NCBI RefSeq assembly: GCF_010686765.1
Contig: NZ_JAAGWF010000023.1
Location: 1 to 64,000 of the forward strand
Direction of reading: 5' to 3'
Source of the DNA: Geodermatophilus sabuli
Lineage (GTDB): Bacteria > Actinomycetota > Actinomycetes > Mycobacteriales > Geodermatophilaceae
DNA length: 64,000 bases
Part shown: one piece after another, positions 49,902-58,549 of the stretch
Numbering within the stretch: the stretch's first letter is position 1
How the letters are laid out: each line of letters opens with the position of its first letter
Translations under genes and position numbers: made by a program
The notes under the pieces: model-generated
What the model was told of the DNA's origin: nothing
The model's database searches: none
What the model saw: the letters and a program-made list of their open reading frames with translations, nothing else

Positions 49902-52577
49902 GTGCGTGCGCCCCAGCCCGCCCGCCGGCTGCTGCGGCGCCTCCGAGCCGCGCTCCTGCCCGCTCCCGGGCAGGCGCTGGTCCTCGCCCTGCTCGCCGTC
50001 GTCCTCGGCGCCGCCCTGGTCTCCGCCCCGCTCATGGTCGGCTCCGCCGAGGCGGGGGTGTGGGAGGAGGAGCGGGCCCGCCAGCCCGCGAGCACGGTCG
50101 GCATCGTCCTCACCTCCTCGACCCTCCCCGGCGCCGACGTCCCGGAGCCCGGCCGGATCGGCCGGTCCACCGCGTTCGACGCGGCCGTCACCGCGGCGCT
50201 GGCCGACCTCGGCCTGGGCCGTCCGGTGTCGAGCACGCGGCTGCGCGACCCGCTGGTCGTCGAGACCGCCGACGTCCCGCTGACCAGCCAGCTGCTGTCG
50301 GTCACCGGGATGGCCGGTCAGGTGGAGGTGACCGCCGGCCGGATGACCGACGACGGGGTGCTCGTCCCACAGCGCCTCGCGGACGCCACGGGGATCGGAC
50401 CCGGTCAGTCGCTCCCCACCCGGTCGGTGGCGACCGGCGCGGAGGTGGTCCTCCCGGTCGCCGGCGTGTACGTCGAGCCGACGGTGCCGCTCCCCCCGTA
50501 CTGGGAACCGTTCAGCGGCCTGCTCCGCCCCCGCTTCGATCCCGACCGGGCGTCGACGGTGCTGCCCGCGCCGGTGGTGCTGGCTCCGCCCGCGCTGGCG
50601 GTCCGCCTGGCCCAGGCAGCGGACGCGGACCTCTTCCTGCAGTGGTCCCTCGGCCTGGGCCCCGAGGCCACCGTGGACCAGGCGCGGGCGGTGGCCGACC
50701 GGGTGGAGCGCCTGGAGGTGGCCATGGCCGACCCGGGCTCGGCGGTCACCGCCGCCGTCACGGCCGACGGCTATCCCCGGCCGGTGCCGCAGACCCGCCT
50801 GCCCGACGTCCTGACGACCGTCGACCGCACCGTCGCCCTGCTGGCCCCACCGGTCGAGGCCGCCGGGACCGGCGGCGGAGCGGCCGCGGTGGCGCTGATC
50901 GGCGCCTGGGCCGCCCAGCGGGTCCGCCGCCGCGGTGCGGAGGCCCGCGCGCTGGTCGCCCGAGGGATGTCGCCGGCCCGGGGCGCTCTCTCCGCGACGG
51001 CGGAGGCGGCGCTGCCCGTGGTGCTCGGCGGGGTGGCCGGCGCCCTCCTGGCCTGGGTGCTGGTCCGCGTCCTCGGCCCTTCCGCGGACCTCCCGGCCGA
51101 CGTGGCACCACGGGCGCTCGCCCTGCTCGGTGCCGGGGTCGCGGTGGCGGTCGTGGTCGTCGCCGTGGTCACGGCCACCCTGCTGGTCCGGCTCGACCGG
51201 GCCGGCGGACCGGTGCACCGGTCCCGGGTCCGCATCCCCTGGCTGGCGATCACCGCCGCGGTCACCGTCGTCGTCGGCATCCCGGTGGTCCGGGGGACGG
51301 CGGACAGCGGCGACGTCCTCCCGCTGGCCGCCCCGCTGCTGGTCACCGTGGTCGCGGCCGGAGTGCTGTCGGCCGCGCTGCCCCGGTTCGGCTCGGGTGC
51401 CCGGGGCGGCCTGCGCCGCCTGCCGCCCTCGCTGTTCCTCGCGCTCTCCCGCGTGCTGGCCGGCCGGGGAGCGGCCCGCCTCGTCGTCGTCACCACGGCG
51501 CTGTCCCTGGGGCTGGTCGTCTACGCCGGGGTGCTCGCCGACTCCACCGACCGGACGACGGCCGCCAAGGCGTCGGTGGCCGCCGGCGCGGACGTGGTCG
51601 CGCCGCTGGTCCGGCGCACCGGCGAGCCCGGCCCGCTGCCGGCGGGAGCCACCGTGGTGGGCGTCGAGTCGGGGGTCACCGTCGCTCCCGGGGACGTCCG
51701 TGCCAACGCCCTGCTGGTCCGCCCCGACGAGCTGGCCGGGGTGGCGGCTCCGCTCGACCCGCTCGCCGGCCCGCCGCTGGCCGACCTCATGGCCACGCTG
51801 GCGGGCTACGACGGCGACCGCGTGCCGGCCGTCGTCGTCGGCGCTGCGTCCCTGACGGAGAGGGAGCTGACGGTCCGCTTCGCCCGCGCCTACTCGCTGC
51901 CCCTGGAGGTCGTCGCCCGCGTCGACGCGTTCCCGGGGCAGCGCTCGCGCGAGGCACTGCTGGTCACCGACGGCGACCGGTACAGCGCGGCGCTGGAGGC
52001 GGCGGGCCAGGACCCGGCGCTGCTGCTCGAGCAGGAGGTGTGGGCCACCGGCGAGCCGGAGCAGGTGCTCGCGGCGCTGACCGCGGCCGGCTGGTCCTAC
52101 AACCCCGACCAGGTCACCACGTCGGCCGCGGTCACCGGCCTCCCGGAGCTGCGCGCCCAGTCGTGGTCCTTCGGCTACCTGCGCGCCGTCTCGCTGGCCG
52201 CCGGCGTGCTCGGGGTGCTCGGCGTCGCGGTGCACGCGCTCACCCAGCAGCACCGCCGGACCGCCGCCGACCTGGTCCTCGCCCGCATGGGCCTCCACCG
52301 GCGGTCCGCCGTCGCCGCCAGCGGCCTGGAGACGGGCCTGCTCACCGCGCTCGGCGCCGCCGTCGCCGTGGTCGTGGCGCTGCCGGCCTCGGCTCTGGTG
52401 CTCCGGGTGCTCGACCCCGCGCCGGACCTCCCGCCGGGCCCGCTGTTCGCCGCCCCGGTGAGCAGCATCGGCGCGCTGCTGGCCGGCGCGCTGCTGGTGC
52501 CGGTCCTCACCGTCGCACTGACCGGTCGCGCCGTCCGCCGGCGCAGCGGAGGGCAGGTGATGCGCGATGCGGCATGA
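49902..52577 (+). CDS. FtsX-like ABC transporter permease, two-repeat type
   Basis: 891 residues from GTG 49902. One N-terminal helix (ALVLALLAVVLGAALVSAPLMV), an extracytoplasmic domain of about 250 residues, a block of membrane helices at about 320-510, a second extracytoplasmic domain and a C-terminal group of three helices (LAAGVLGVLGVAVHALTQ... SSIGALLAGALLVPVLTVAL). This is the FtsX/MacB permease plan repeated twice. Such systems move or extract lipids, lipoproteins or peptides rather than pumping small solutes. It overlaps the next ATPase by 11 bp. Confidence 0.85.
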   Translation: MRAPQPARRLLRRLRAALLPAPGQALVLALLAVVLGAALVSAPLMVGSAEAGVWEEERARQPASTVGIVLTSSTLPGADVPEPGRIGRSTAFDAAVTAALADLGLGRPVSSTRLRDPLVVETADVPLTSQLLSVTGMAGQVEVTAGRMTDDGVLVPQRLADATGIGPGQSLPTRSVATGAEVVLPVAGVYVEPTVPLPPYWEPFSGLLRPRFDPDRASTVLPAPVVLAPPALAVRLAQAADADLFLQWSLGLGPEATVDQARAVADRVERLEVAMADPGSAVTAAVTADGYPRPVPQTRLPDVLTTVDRTVALLAPPVEAAGTGGGAAAVALIGAWAAQRVRRRGAEARALVARGMSPARGALSATAEAALPVVLGGVAGALLAWVLVRVLGPSADLPADVAPRALALLGAGVAVAVVVVAVVTATLLVRLDRAGGPVHRSRVRIPWLAITAAVTVVVGIPVVRGTADSGDVLPLAAPLLVTVVAAGVLSAALPRFGSGARGGLRRLPPSLFLALSRVLAGRGAARLVVVTTALSLGLVVYAGVLADSTDRTTAAKASVAAGADVVAPLVRRTGEPGPLPAGATVVGVESGVTVAPGDVRANALLVRPDELAGVAAPLDPLAGPPLADLMATLAGYDGDRVPAVVVGAASLTERELTVRFARAYSLPLEVVARVDAFPGQRSREALLVTDGDRYSAALEAAGQDPALLLEQEVWATGEPEQVLAALTAAGWSYNPDQVTTSAAVTGLPELRAQSWSFGYLRAVSLAAGVLGVLGVAVHALTQQHRRTAADLVLARMGLHRRSAVAASGLETGLLTALGAAVAVVVALPASALVLRVLDPAPDLPPGPLFAAPVSSIGALLAGALLVPVLTVALTGRAVRRRSGGQVMRDAA

Positions 52578-53385
52578 CCTGCCGCCCGCCGCCGCCTGCT
52601 CGGGGCTGGTCCGCATCTACTGGTCACCCAGCGGGGAGGTGCACGCGCTCAAGGGCGTCGACGCCGTCCTCCCGGCCGGCCGGCTGACCGCGATCACCGG
52701 GCCGTCCGGCTCGGGCAAGAGCTCGCTGCTGCGCATCCTGGCCGCGCAGGACCCACCGACGGCCGGTCGCGCGGAGGTCGCCGGGCAGTCGCTCGCCGGG
52801 CTGTCGGTCCGCGGGCGCCGGGCGCTGCGCCGCCGGTCGATCGGCTACGTCTTCCCCCGGCCACCGGACAACCTGCTGCCGCACCTCACCGCGCGCGAGC
52901 ACCTCGCGGCCGCCGCCCGGATGCGCGGGACCGACGGCCGGGACGCGGCCGACCTGCTGGACCTGCTCGGCATCGCCCACCGCGCCGACCACCGGCCCGG
53001 GCAGCTCTCCGGCGGGGAGCAGCAGCGGCTCGCCTTCGCCCAGGCCGTGGTCGGGCGGCCGCCGCTGGTGGTGGCCGACGAGCCGACCAGCGAGCTGGAC
53101 ACCGCCACGACGGTCGACCTGCTCGACGCCGTCGCCGCGCTCACCGCCACCGGCACCACGGTCGTGGTGGCCACGCACGACCCGCTGGCCGCCGGTGCCG
53201 CCGACCAGGTGATCCACCTGCGCTCCGGCGCGGTGTCGCACGAGGAGGTCGGCGGCCGTCGGCTGGCCGTCGTCGACGGCGAGGGCCGGGTCCAGCTGCC
53301 CGAGGCGGTGCTGGCCCGCTTCCCCGCGCGGCGGGTGCTGATCGACGTGACCGACGACGGCGTCGTCCTGCGGCCGCCCTCGTGA
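52567..53385 (+). CDS. ABC transporter ATPase 1 (LolD/MacB-like)
   Basis: 272 residues. Walker A GPSGSGKSS, signature LSGGEQQRLAFAQAV, Walker B LVVADEPTSELD and switch His (VATHDPLAA). RRRSIGYVFPRPPDNLLPHLT holds the Q-loop region, where the usual Gln is replaced in the FPRP sequence. A C-terminal tail of about 50 residues follows the ATPase core. It overlaps both neighbours, so permease and two ATPases are made together. Confidence 0.9.
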   Translation: MRHDLPPAAACSGLVRIYWSPSGEVHALKGVDAVLPAGRLTAITGPSGSGKSSLLRILAAQDPPTAGRAEVAGQSLAGLSVRGRRALRRRSIGYVFPRPPDNLLPHLTAREHLAAAARMRGTDGRDAADLLDLLGIAHRADHRPGQLSGGEQQRLAFAQAVVGRPPLVVADEPTSELDTATTVDLLDAVAALTATGTTVVVATHDPLAAGAADQVIHLRSGAVSHEEVGGRRLAVVDGEGRVQLPEAVLARFPARRVLIDVTDDGVVLRPPS

Positions 53386-54032
53386 GCGCGCTGCGGGCGA
53401 GCGACCTGCACAAGACCCACCGCCGCGGTTCCGAGCAGGTGCACGCGCTGCGCGGGGTCAGCATCGAGGTCCACCCCGGCGAGGTCGTGGCGCTGCTCGG
53501 CCGGTCGGGGTCGGGCAAGACGACCCTGCTCAACTGCCTGCTCGGCTGGGAGACGCCCGACCGCGGCACGGTCGAGGTCCCCGGAGCGGCCGGCCCCTCG
53601 GCCGCGTCGTGGCGCGAGCTCGCCGTCGTCCCGCAGCGCTTCGCCCTGGTGGAGGAGTTGAGCCTCGCCGACAACGTGGCCCTGCCCGCCCGGCTGGCCG
53701 GGCTGCCCGACCCCCTCGGCGCCGCCCGTGCCTGCCTCGACGAGCTGCGGCTCGGCCCGCTGGCGGACCGGCTGCCCGACGAGGTCTCCCTCGGCGAGCA
53801 GCAGCGGGTCACGATCGCCCGGGCGATGGTGGTCCGGCCGGCGTTCCTGGTCGCCGACGAGCCCACCGGGCGGCTGGACGACGAGCTGTCGGGCCGGGTG
53901 CTCGCCGTGCTGCGGGAGGCCGCCGCCCGGGACGGCGCCGGGGTGCTCGTGGCCGGGCACGACCCGCTCGTCCTGGACCTCGCCGACCGCGTGGTGCGCC
54001 TGGAGGACGGCCGGGTCGCGGAGGTCCCCTGA
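53382..54032 (+). CDS. ABC transporter ATPase 2 (LolD-like, degenerate signature)
   Basis: 216 residues from the GTG overlapping the previous stop. Walker A GRSGSGKTT, Walker B FLVADEPTGRLDD, switch His (AGHDPLVL) and Q-loop VVPQRFAL are intact, but the signature reads VSLGEQQRVTIARAM instead of LSGGQ. With ATPase 1 it probably forms a heterodimer with one strong and one weakened ATP site. A second ATPase is uncommon beside a single FtsX-type permease. Confidence 0.88.
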   Translation: MSALRASDLHKTHRRGSEQVHALRGVSIEVHPGEVVALLGRSGSGKTTLLNCLLGWETPDRGTVEVPGAAGPSAASWRELAVVPQRFALVEELSLADNVALPARLAGLPDPLGAARACLDELRLGPLADRLPDEVSLGEQQRVTIARAMVVRPAFLVADEPTGRLDDELSGRVLAVLREAAARDGAGVLVAGHDPLVLDLADRVVRLEDGRVAEVP

Positions 54033-54039
54033 CCGGCGG

Positions 54040-54666
54040 TCAGCTCCGGACCGCGACCTCCATCTCCCCCGTCGCCACGTCCCCGGCCCGCCGGTAGGAC
54101 AGCAGCAGAACGCCGGTCGGCGTCACCTGGGAGTCCGTCAGCTGCCAGCCGCCGGGGGTGATCCCGTCCCCGAACAGCCGCTTGCCCGGCCCGAGCACGA
54201 CCGGGGCGAGGACCAGCCGGAGCTCGTCGACGAGGTCCTCGCGCAGCAGCGTCTGGCAGAGCCCGGGTGACCCGTGCACCTGCAGCTCGCCGCCGTCCTG
54301 CGCCCGCAGGGCCCGCACCGCCTCCACGACGTCGCCGGCCACGAGGCGGGCGCCGCTCCAGCCGACGTCGGTCAGCGAACGGGAGGCGACGTGCTTGGTC
54401 CTCGTGTTCAGGGCGGTGGCGATGGGGTCGCCCTCCTCGGGCGCGTGCGGCCAGGACCCGGCGAAGATCTCGTAGGTCCCGCGACCCAGGAGGAAGTCCT
54501 CGGCGCGGGAGACCCAGTCGACCATCCGGGCACCCAGCGTCTCGTCGAAGAAGGGCACCAGCCAGCCGCCCGAGGTGAAGCCGCCGGAGCGGTCCTCCTC
54601 CGGCCCGCCGGGCGCCTGCACGACGCCGTCCAGGCTGGTGAACTCGGTGACGACGAGTGACCGCAC
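54040..54666 (-). CDS. Dihydrofolate reductase-family protein (RibD C-terminal-like)
   Basis: 208 residues from GTG 54666. VTEFTSLDGVVQAPGGPEED, DFLLGRGTYEIFAGSWP, the NTRTKHVAS segment, ELQVHGSPGLCQTLL and VLGPGKRLFGD are typical of the YwjB/YyaP-like branch of the DHFR/RibD fold. The substrate is unknown; it is not a housekeeping DHFR. Convergent with the ABC operon, 7 bp away. Confidence 0.85.
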   Translation of the reverse strand: MRSLVVTEFTSLDGVVQAPGGPEEDRSGGFTSGGWLVPFFDETLGARMVDWVSRAEDFLLGRGTYEIFAGSWPHAPEEGDPIATALNTRTKHVASRSLTDVGWSGARLVAGDVVEAVRALRAQDGGELQVHGSPGLCQTLLREDLVDELRLVLAPVVLGPGKRLFGDGITPGGWQLTDSQVTPTGVLLLSYRRAGDVATGEMEVAVRS

Positions 54667-54781
54667 TGCTGCCTCCTCCCGGCCCGCGGGGAGCGGGACG
54701 ACACCTCCCTGAGACGGCCGGGCGCGGCAGTTCTCATCGGCGGCCGCCGCACGGTCGGAGCCGGGACGTCGCCCCTCGCGC

Positions 54782-56626
54782 TCAGGCGGCCAGGACGACG
54801 TCCCGCTCCCCGGCGGCGACCAGCGCGGCGTAGCGGCCACCGCGGGCGACGAGCTCGTCGTGCGCGCCGGTCTCCACGACCCGCCCCCCGGCGAGGACGG
54901 CGATGCGGTCGGCGCCGCGCACGGTCGAGAGCCGGTGCGCGATGGTGATCGTCGTCCGGCCCCGGCTGACCTCGTCCAGCGCGGCCTGCACCGCCCGCTC
55001 GGTCCCGGTGTCCAGGGCGCTGGTCGCCTCGTCGAGCACCAGCACCCGCGGGTCCCGCAGCAGCGTGCGCGCGATGGCCAGCCGCTGCTTCTCCCCGCCG
55101 GAGAACCGGTGCCCGCGCGCGCCGACGACGGTGTCGTAGCCGTCGGGCAGCGCGGCGACGACCTCGTGCACCTGCGCGCGGCGGGCGGCCTCCTCGATCT
55201 CGGCGTCCGTGGCGCCGGGCCGGGCGTGCCGCAGGTTCTCGCGGACCGTCGTGTGCAGCAGGTAGGTCTCCTGCGAGACGACGCCCACGACGCCGGCCAC
55301 CGTGGCCAGGGAGAGGTCGCGCAGGTCCACGCCGTCGATCGTCACCCGCCCGGCGGTCGGGTCGGCCAGCCGGGCGACCAGCGAGGCCAGCGTGCTCTTG
55401 CCCGAGCCGGTCTCGCCGACCAGCGCGAGGGTCGAGCCGGCCGGGATGGTGAGGTCGACGCCGGCCAGCGCGGGGCGGTGGCCCTCCGGATAGGTGAACG
55501 ACACGCCCTCCAGGCGGACCTCGCCGCGCACCCGCGCGGGGTCCAGCGGGACCGGCGTCACCGGGTCGTCGATCTCCACCGGCAGGTCGAGGTACTCGAA
55601 GACACGGCTGAACAGGGCCATCGAGGCGGTGACGGTGACGCCGACGTCGAGCAGCCCCATGAGCGGCCGGAACAGCCACCCCTGCAGGCCGGTGAAGGCC
55701 ACCAGGGTGCCGATCGTCATGCCGCCGGAGGTCGCCGGCAGCCCGGCGGCCAGGTAGATGAGCGCGGGGATGGCGGCGAAGACGATGCTCATCGTGGCCA
55801 TCCGCCACCGCCCGGCCAGCTGGGAGCGGACCTCCAGGCCGACCAGGTCGGCCGAGGTGTCGGCGAAGCGCTGGGACTGCACGGGACCGGCGCCGAGGGT
55901 CTTGCCGAGCAGGACGCCGCTGATGCTGAGCCCCTCCTCCACCTGGGCGTGCAGCTCGGCCAGCGAGCGCTGCCGCTGGGCGGTCACCGCCCGTCGCATG
56001 CGGGCGACCTTGCGGGTGAGCAGCACCGCGGGCGGGAGGACCAGCAGGGACAGCAGCGACAGCCGCCAGGACAGCGCCACCATGGCGACCACCGTGCCGA
56101 TCACGGTGGTGGCGTTGGAGGCCAGCGACGTCGCCGTCGAGGTGACCACCGACTGCATGCCGCCGATGTCGTGGGTCAGCCGGGACTGCACCTCCCCGCC
56201 GCGGGTGCGGGTGAAGAAGCCCAGCGACTGCCGCTGCAGGTGGCTGAACACCGCGGTGCGCAGCCCGTGCATGACGCGCTGCCCCACGGTCGTCGACAGC
56301 CAGGTCTGCACCACGCCCAGGACGGCGGTGGTGCCGGCGACGGCGACCATGCCGGCGACCGTCCAGGCCAGCAGGGTCACGTCCTGCCGGGGGATCGCCT
56401 CGTCGATGACCTGGCGGACGAGGAACGGCGTGGCCAGCGCGACGACGGAGCTGACCACGATGAGCGCCATGACCGTGGCGACCTGCCAGCGGTAGGGCGC
56501 GAACAGCGCGGCGACCCGGCGCAACGGCACGGGGGCGCGCTCGAGCTGGGCGCGGTCCGCGGCGTCGACGGTGCGCCCCGAACGCCCGCCACCTCCACCG
56601 CCGCCGGCACCACCGGGTTCGGACAT
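54782..56626 (-). CDS. ABC exporter, fused membrane and ATPase domains (MDR type)
   Basis: About 614 residues from ATG 56626 (an in-frame GTG at 56653 is the alternative). A Gly-rich start precedes six membrane helices in residues about 45-320 (ABC type I exporter), then an ATPase with Walker A GETGSGKST, Q-loop VVSQETYLLHTT, signature RFSGGEKQRLAIAR, Walker B VLVLDEATSALD and switch His IAHRLSTV. All catalytic residues are intact, so a homodimer should work. Divergent from a MarR regulator, with an 11-bp-arm palindrome between. Confidence 0.92.
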   Translation of the reverse strand: MSEPGGAGGGGGGGRSGRTVDAADRAQLERAPVPLRRVAALFAPYRWQVATVMALIVVSSVVALATPFLVRQVIDEAIPRQDVTLLAWTVAGMVAVAGTTAVLGVVQTWLSTTVGQRVMHGLRTAVFSHLQRQSLGFFTRTRGGEVQSRLTHDIGGMQSVVTSTATSLASNATTVIGTVVAMVALSWRLSLLSLLVLPPAVLLTRKVARMRRAVTAQRQRSLAELHAQVEEGLSISGVLLGKTLGAGPVQSQRFADTSADLVGLEVRSQLAGRWRMATMSIVFAAIPALIYLAAGLPATSGGMTIGTLVAFTGLQGWLFRPLMGLLDVGVTVTASMALFSRVFEYLDLPVEIDDPVTPVPLDPARVRGEVRLEGVSFTYPEGHRPALAGVDLTIPAGSTLALVGETGSGKSTLASLVARLADPTAGRVTIDGVDLRDLSLATVAGVVGVVSQETYLLHTTVRENLRHARPGATDAEIEEAARRAQVHEVVAALPDGYDTVVGARGHRFSGGEKQRLAIARTLLRDPRVLVLDEATSALDTGTERAVQAALDEVSRGRTTITIAHRLSTVRGADRIAVLAGGRVVETGAHDELVARGGRYAALVAAGERDVVLAA

Positions 56627-56657
56627 CGAGTAGACGACGATCACCTCCTGCACAATG

Positions 56658-56688
56658 CTGCGGTTACCTCACCATGTGGTAACCGCAG
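56658..56688. promoter_or_regulatory. MarR operator: CTGCGGTTACC-N9-GGTAACCGCAG
   Basis: Perfect 11-bp arms (56658-56668 and 56678-56688) around 9 nt. It is 22 bp before the MarR GTG and about 30 bp before the exporter ATG. A second small repeat GTAC-CAGTA-GTAC follows (56688-56700). Probable site for repression of both divergent genes. Confidence 0.75.
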
Positions 56689-56709
56689 TACCAGTAGTAC
56701 CATTCCTCC

Positions 56710-57129
56710 GTGCCGGACGACGACGCGGAGCTGCTCGGTGAGCTGCTCATGCGGGTGGCCCGTACCCAGCGGCGGCGGTGGCGCGACGCCCTGGCCCCGT
56801 GGGACCTCTCCCCCCACCAGGCGCGCGCGCTGCGTGTCGTCGGCGCGCGGGAGGGGACCCGCCTGTCCGACCTCGCCGAGGCGCTGCACATCGCGCCCCG
56901 CTCGGCGACCGAGGTCGCCGACGCGCTGCAGGCCCGCGGGCTGGTCGAGCGCAGCGCCGACCCCACCGACCGGCGGGCCGTCGTGCTGACGACGACCGCC
57001 GCCGGCCGGCGGGTGCTGCAGGAGGCGGCCGCAGCGCGGTCCGCGGACTCCCGGGACCTGTTCACCCGGCTGGACCCCACCGATCGGGCGACGCTCGCGC
57101 GGCTGCTGCGGACCCTCAGCGACGACTGA
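56710..57129 (+). CDS. MarR-family transcriptional regulator
   Basis: 139 residues from GTG 56710. The winged helix is clear: LSPHQARALRVVG, RLSDLAEALHIAPRSATEVADALQARGLVER, then the wing ADPTDRRAVVLTTT with the conserved Asp-Arg-Arg. Expected to repress itself and the divergent ABC exporter until it binds a phenolic or drug-like ligand. Confidence 0.92.
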   Translation: MPDDDAELLGELLMRVARTQRRRWRDALAPWDLSPHQARALRVVGAREGTRLSDLAEALHIAPRSATEVADALQARGLVERSADPTDRRAVVLTTTAAGRRVLQEAAAARSADSRDLFTRLDPTDRATLARLLRTLSDD

Positions 57130-57271
57130 CCCGCCGGCTCACCCGTTGCGCCGCCGCCCGGCCCCGTCCCGGTGATCCGTGCGCGGATCCATGCGTACCC
57201 ACCCGTGGTCCGGGCTAGGGATGCTCCGGTGTGACGGTCCCGTCACGGAGCCCAGGGGGAAGGAACCCGCC

Positions 57272-58477
57272 GTGCTGTCGGAGAAGTCCAAGCCGGTCAT
57301 AGAGGCCACCCTGCCGGTGGTCGGGGAGCACATCGGCACGATCGCCGAACGCTTCTACCAGCACCTGTTCGGGGAGCACCCCGAGCTGCTCGACGGCATC
57401 TTCAACCGGGGCAACCAGACCGAGGGCACCCAGCAGCAGGCGCTGGCCGGCTCGGTCGCGATGTTCGCCAGCGCGCTGGTCAACCACCCGGAGCACCTGC
57501 CCGAGCACCTGCTCTCGCGGATCGCGCACAAGCACGCGTCGCTGGGGATCACCGCCGCCCAGTACCAGGTGGTGCACGACCACCTCTTCTGGGCGATCGT
57601 CGACGTCCTCGGCGACGCCGTCACGCCGGAGGTGGCTGCCGCGTGGGACGAGGTCTACTGGCTGATGGCGAACGCGCTGATCAACCAGGAGCGCGGCCTC
57701 TACAGCGCCCGCGGCGTCCGCCCGGAGACCGTCTGGCGGGACTGGGAGGTCGTGGAGAAGCGCCGCGACACCGAGGACGTCGTCGTCTTCACCGTCAAGC
57801 GCATCGACGACCGGCTGGTGAAGACCTCGCTGCCCGGCCAGTACGTCACCGTCCGGGTGTCGATGCCCGACGACGTCCGGCAGCCGCGTCAGTACAGCCT
57901 CACCCGCGCCGACGACGGCGAGCACCGCTCCTTCGCGGTCAAGCGGGTCCGGGGTGACGGCAAGCCGGACGGCGAGGTGTCGAACCTGCTGCACGACCGG
58001 GTCGACGTCGGCGACACCGTCACCATGTCGCTGCCCTTCGGTGACGTCGTCCTCGACGACTCCCGGCCGGCGGTGTTCGCCAGCGCCGGCATCGGCATCA
58101 CCCCGATGGCGGGGATGATCTCCCACCTGGTGACGGCCGGCTCACACCTCGACGTCACCCTCCTGCACGCCGACTCCGACGAGGCGTCGTGGGCGCTGCG
58201 CCAGCAGGTGGTCGACGACGTCCGGTCGCTGGCCGACGGGGACCTGCACGTCTGGTTCGAGAAGGGCGCCGAGTGCAGCCTGCCGGTCGACAGCGTGCAC
58301 GAGGGCGTCATGGACCTGTCGGAGGTCGACCTGCCCGACAACGCCGTGTACTACCTGTGCGGTCCGCTGCCGTTCATGAAGGCCGTCCGCTCGGCGCTGC
58401 TCGACCGGGGCGTGTCCACCCGCGACATCCAGTACGAGGTGTTCGGCCCCGACCTCTGGCAGGCCGACGCCGACTGA
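57272..58477 (+). CDS. hmp: Flavohaemoglobin (nitric oxide dioxygenase)
   Basis: 401 residues from GTG 57272 (AAGGA 8 nt upstream), the normal length. The globin domain has FYQHLF (Tyr B10) and the proximal His in RIAHKHASLGI. The FAD domain has RQYSLT and the NAD(P)H domain ASAGIGITPMAGM and YYLCGPLPFMKAV, ending YEVFGPDL. The enzyme converts NO and O2 to nitrate with NAD(P)H. No NsrR-type site was recognised upstream, and no regulator of NO stress is adjacent. Confidence 0.94.
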   Translation: MLSEKSKPVIEATLPVVGEHIGTIAERFYQHLFGEHPELLDGIFNRGNQTEGTQQQALAGSVAMFASALVNHPEHLPEHLLSRIAHKHASLGITAAQYQVVHDHLFWAIVDVLGDAVTPEVAAAWDEVYWLMANALINQERGLYSARGVRPETVWRDWEVVEKRRDTEDVVVFTVKRIDDRLVKTSLPGQYVTVRVSMPDDVRQPRQYSLTRADDGEHRSFAVKRVRGDGKPDGEVSNLLHDRVDVGDTVTMSLPFGDVVLDDSRPAVFASAGIGITPMAGMISHLVTAGSHLDVTLLHADSDEASWALRQQVVDDVRSLADGDLHVWFEKGAECSLPVDSVHEGVMDLSEVDLPDNAVYYLCGPLPFMKAVRSALLDRGVSTRDIQYEVFGPDLWQADAD

Positions 58478-58488
58478 GAGAGGGCCGA

Positions 58489-58540
58489 TTGCGCCCGGAA
58501 CCACCCTCCCCGACCCCGCGAGGGGTGGTTTCGGGCGCAA
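58489..58540. terminator. 18-bp inverted repeat, TTGCGCC/GGCGCAA type
   Basis: Arms 58489-58506 and 58523-58540 pair with a single G-U mismatch, between convergent hmp and the ABM-HhH gene. It shares TTGCGCC ends and inner GAACC with the repeat at 42846-42897. Probable bidirectional terminator derived from a repeated element. Confidence 0.7.
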
Positions 58541-58549
58541 CCGCCCGGG

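Noticed and set aside
57130-57180. TTGCGCC-containing segment as a third inverted repeat
   Set aside because: Only the left end is present; no matching right arm within 100 bp, so treated as a half-copy.
57179-57271. Longer flavohaemoglobin starting at 57179
   Set aside because: The extra 31 residues have no globin similarity; GTG 57272 has a good ribosome-binding site and gives the standard length.
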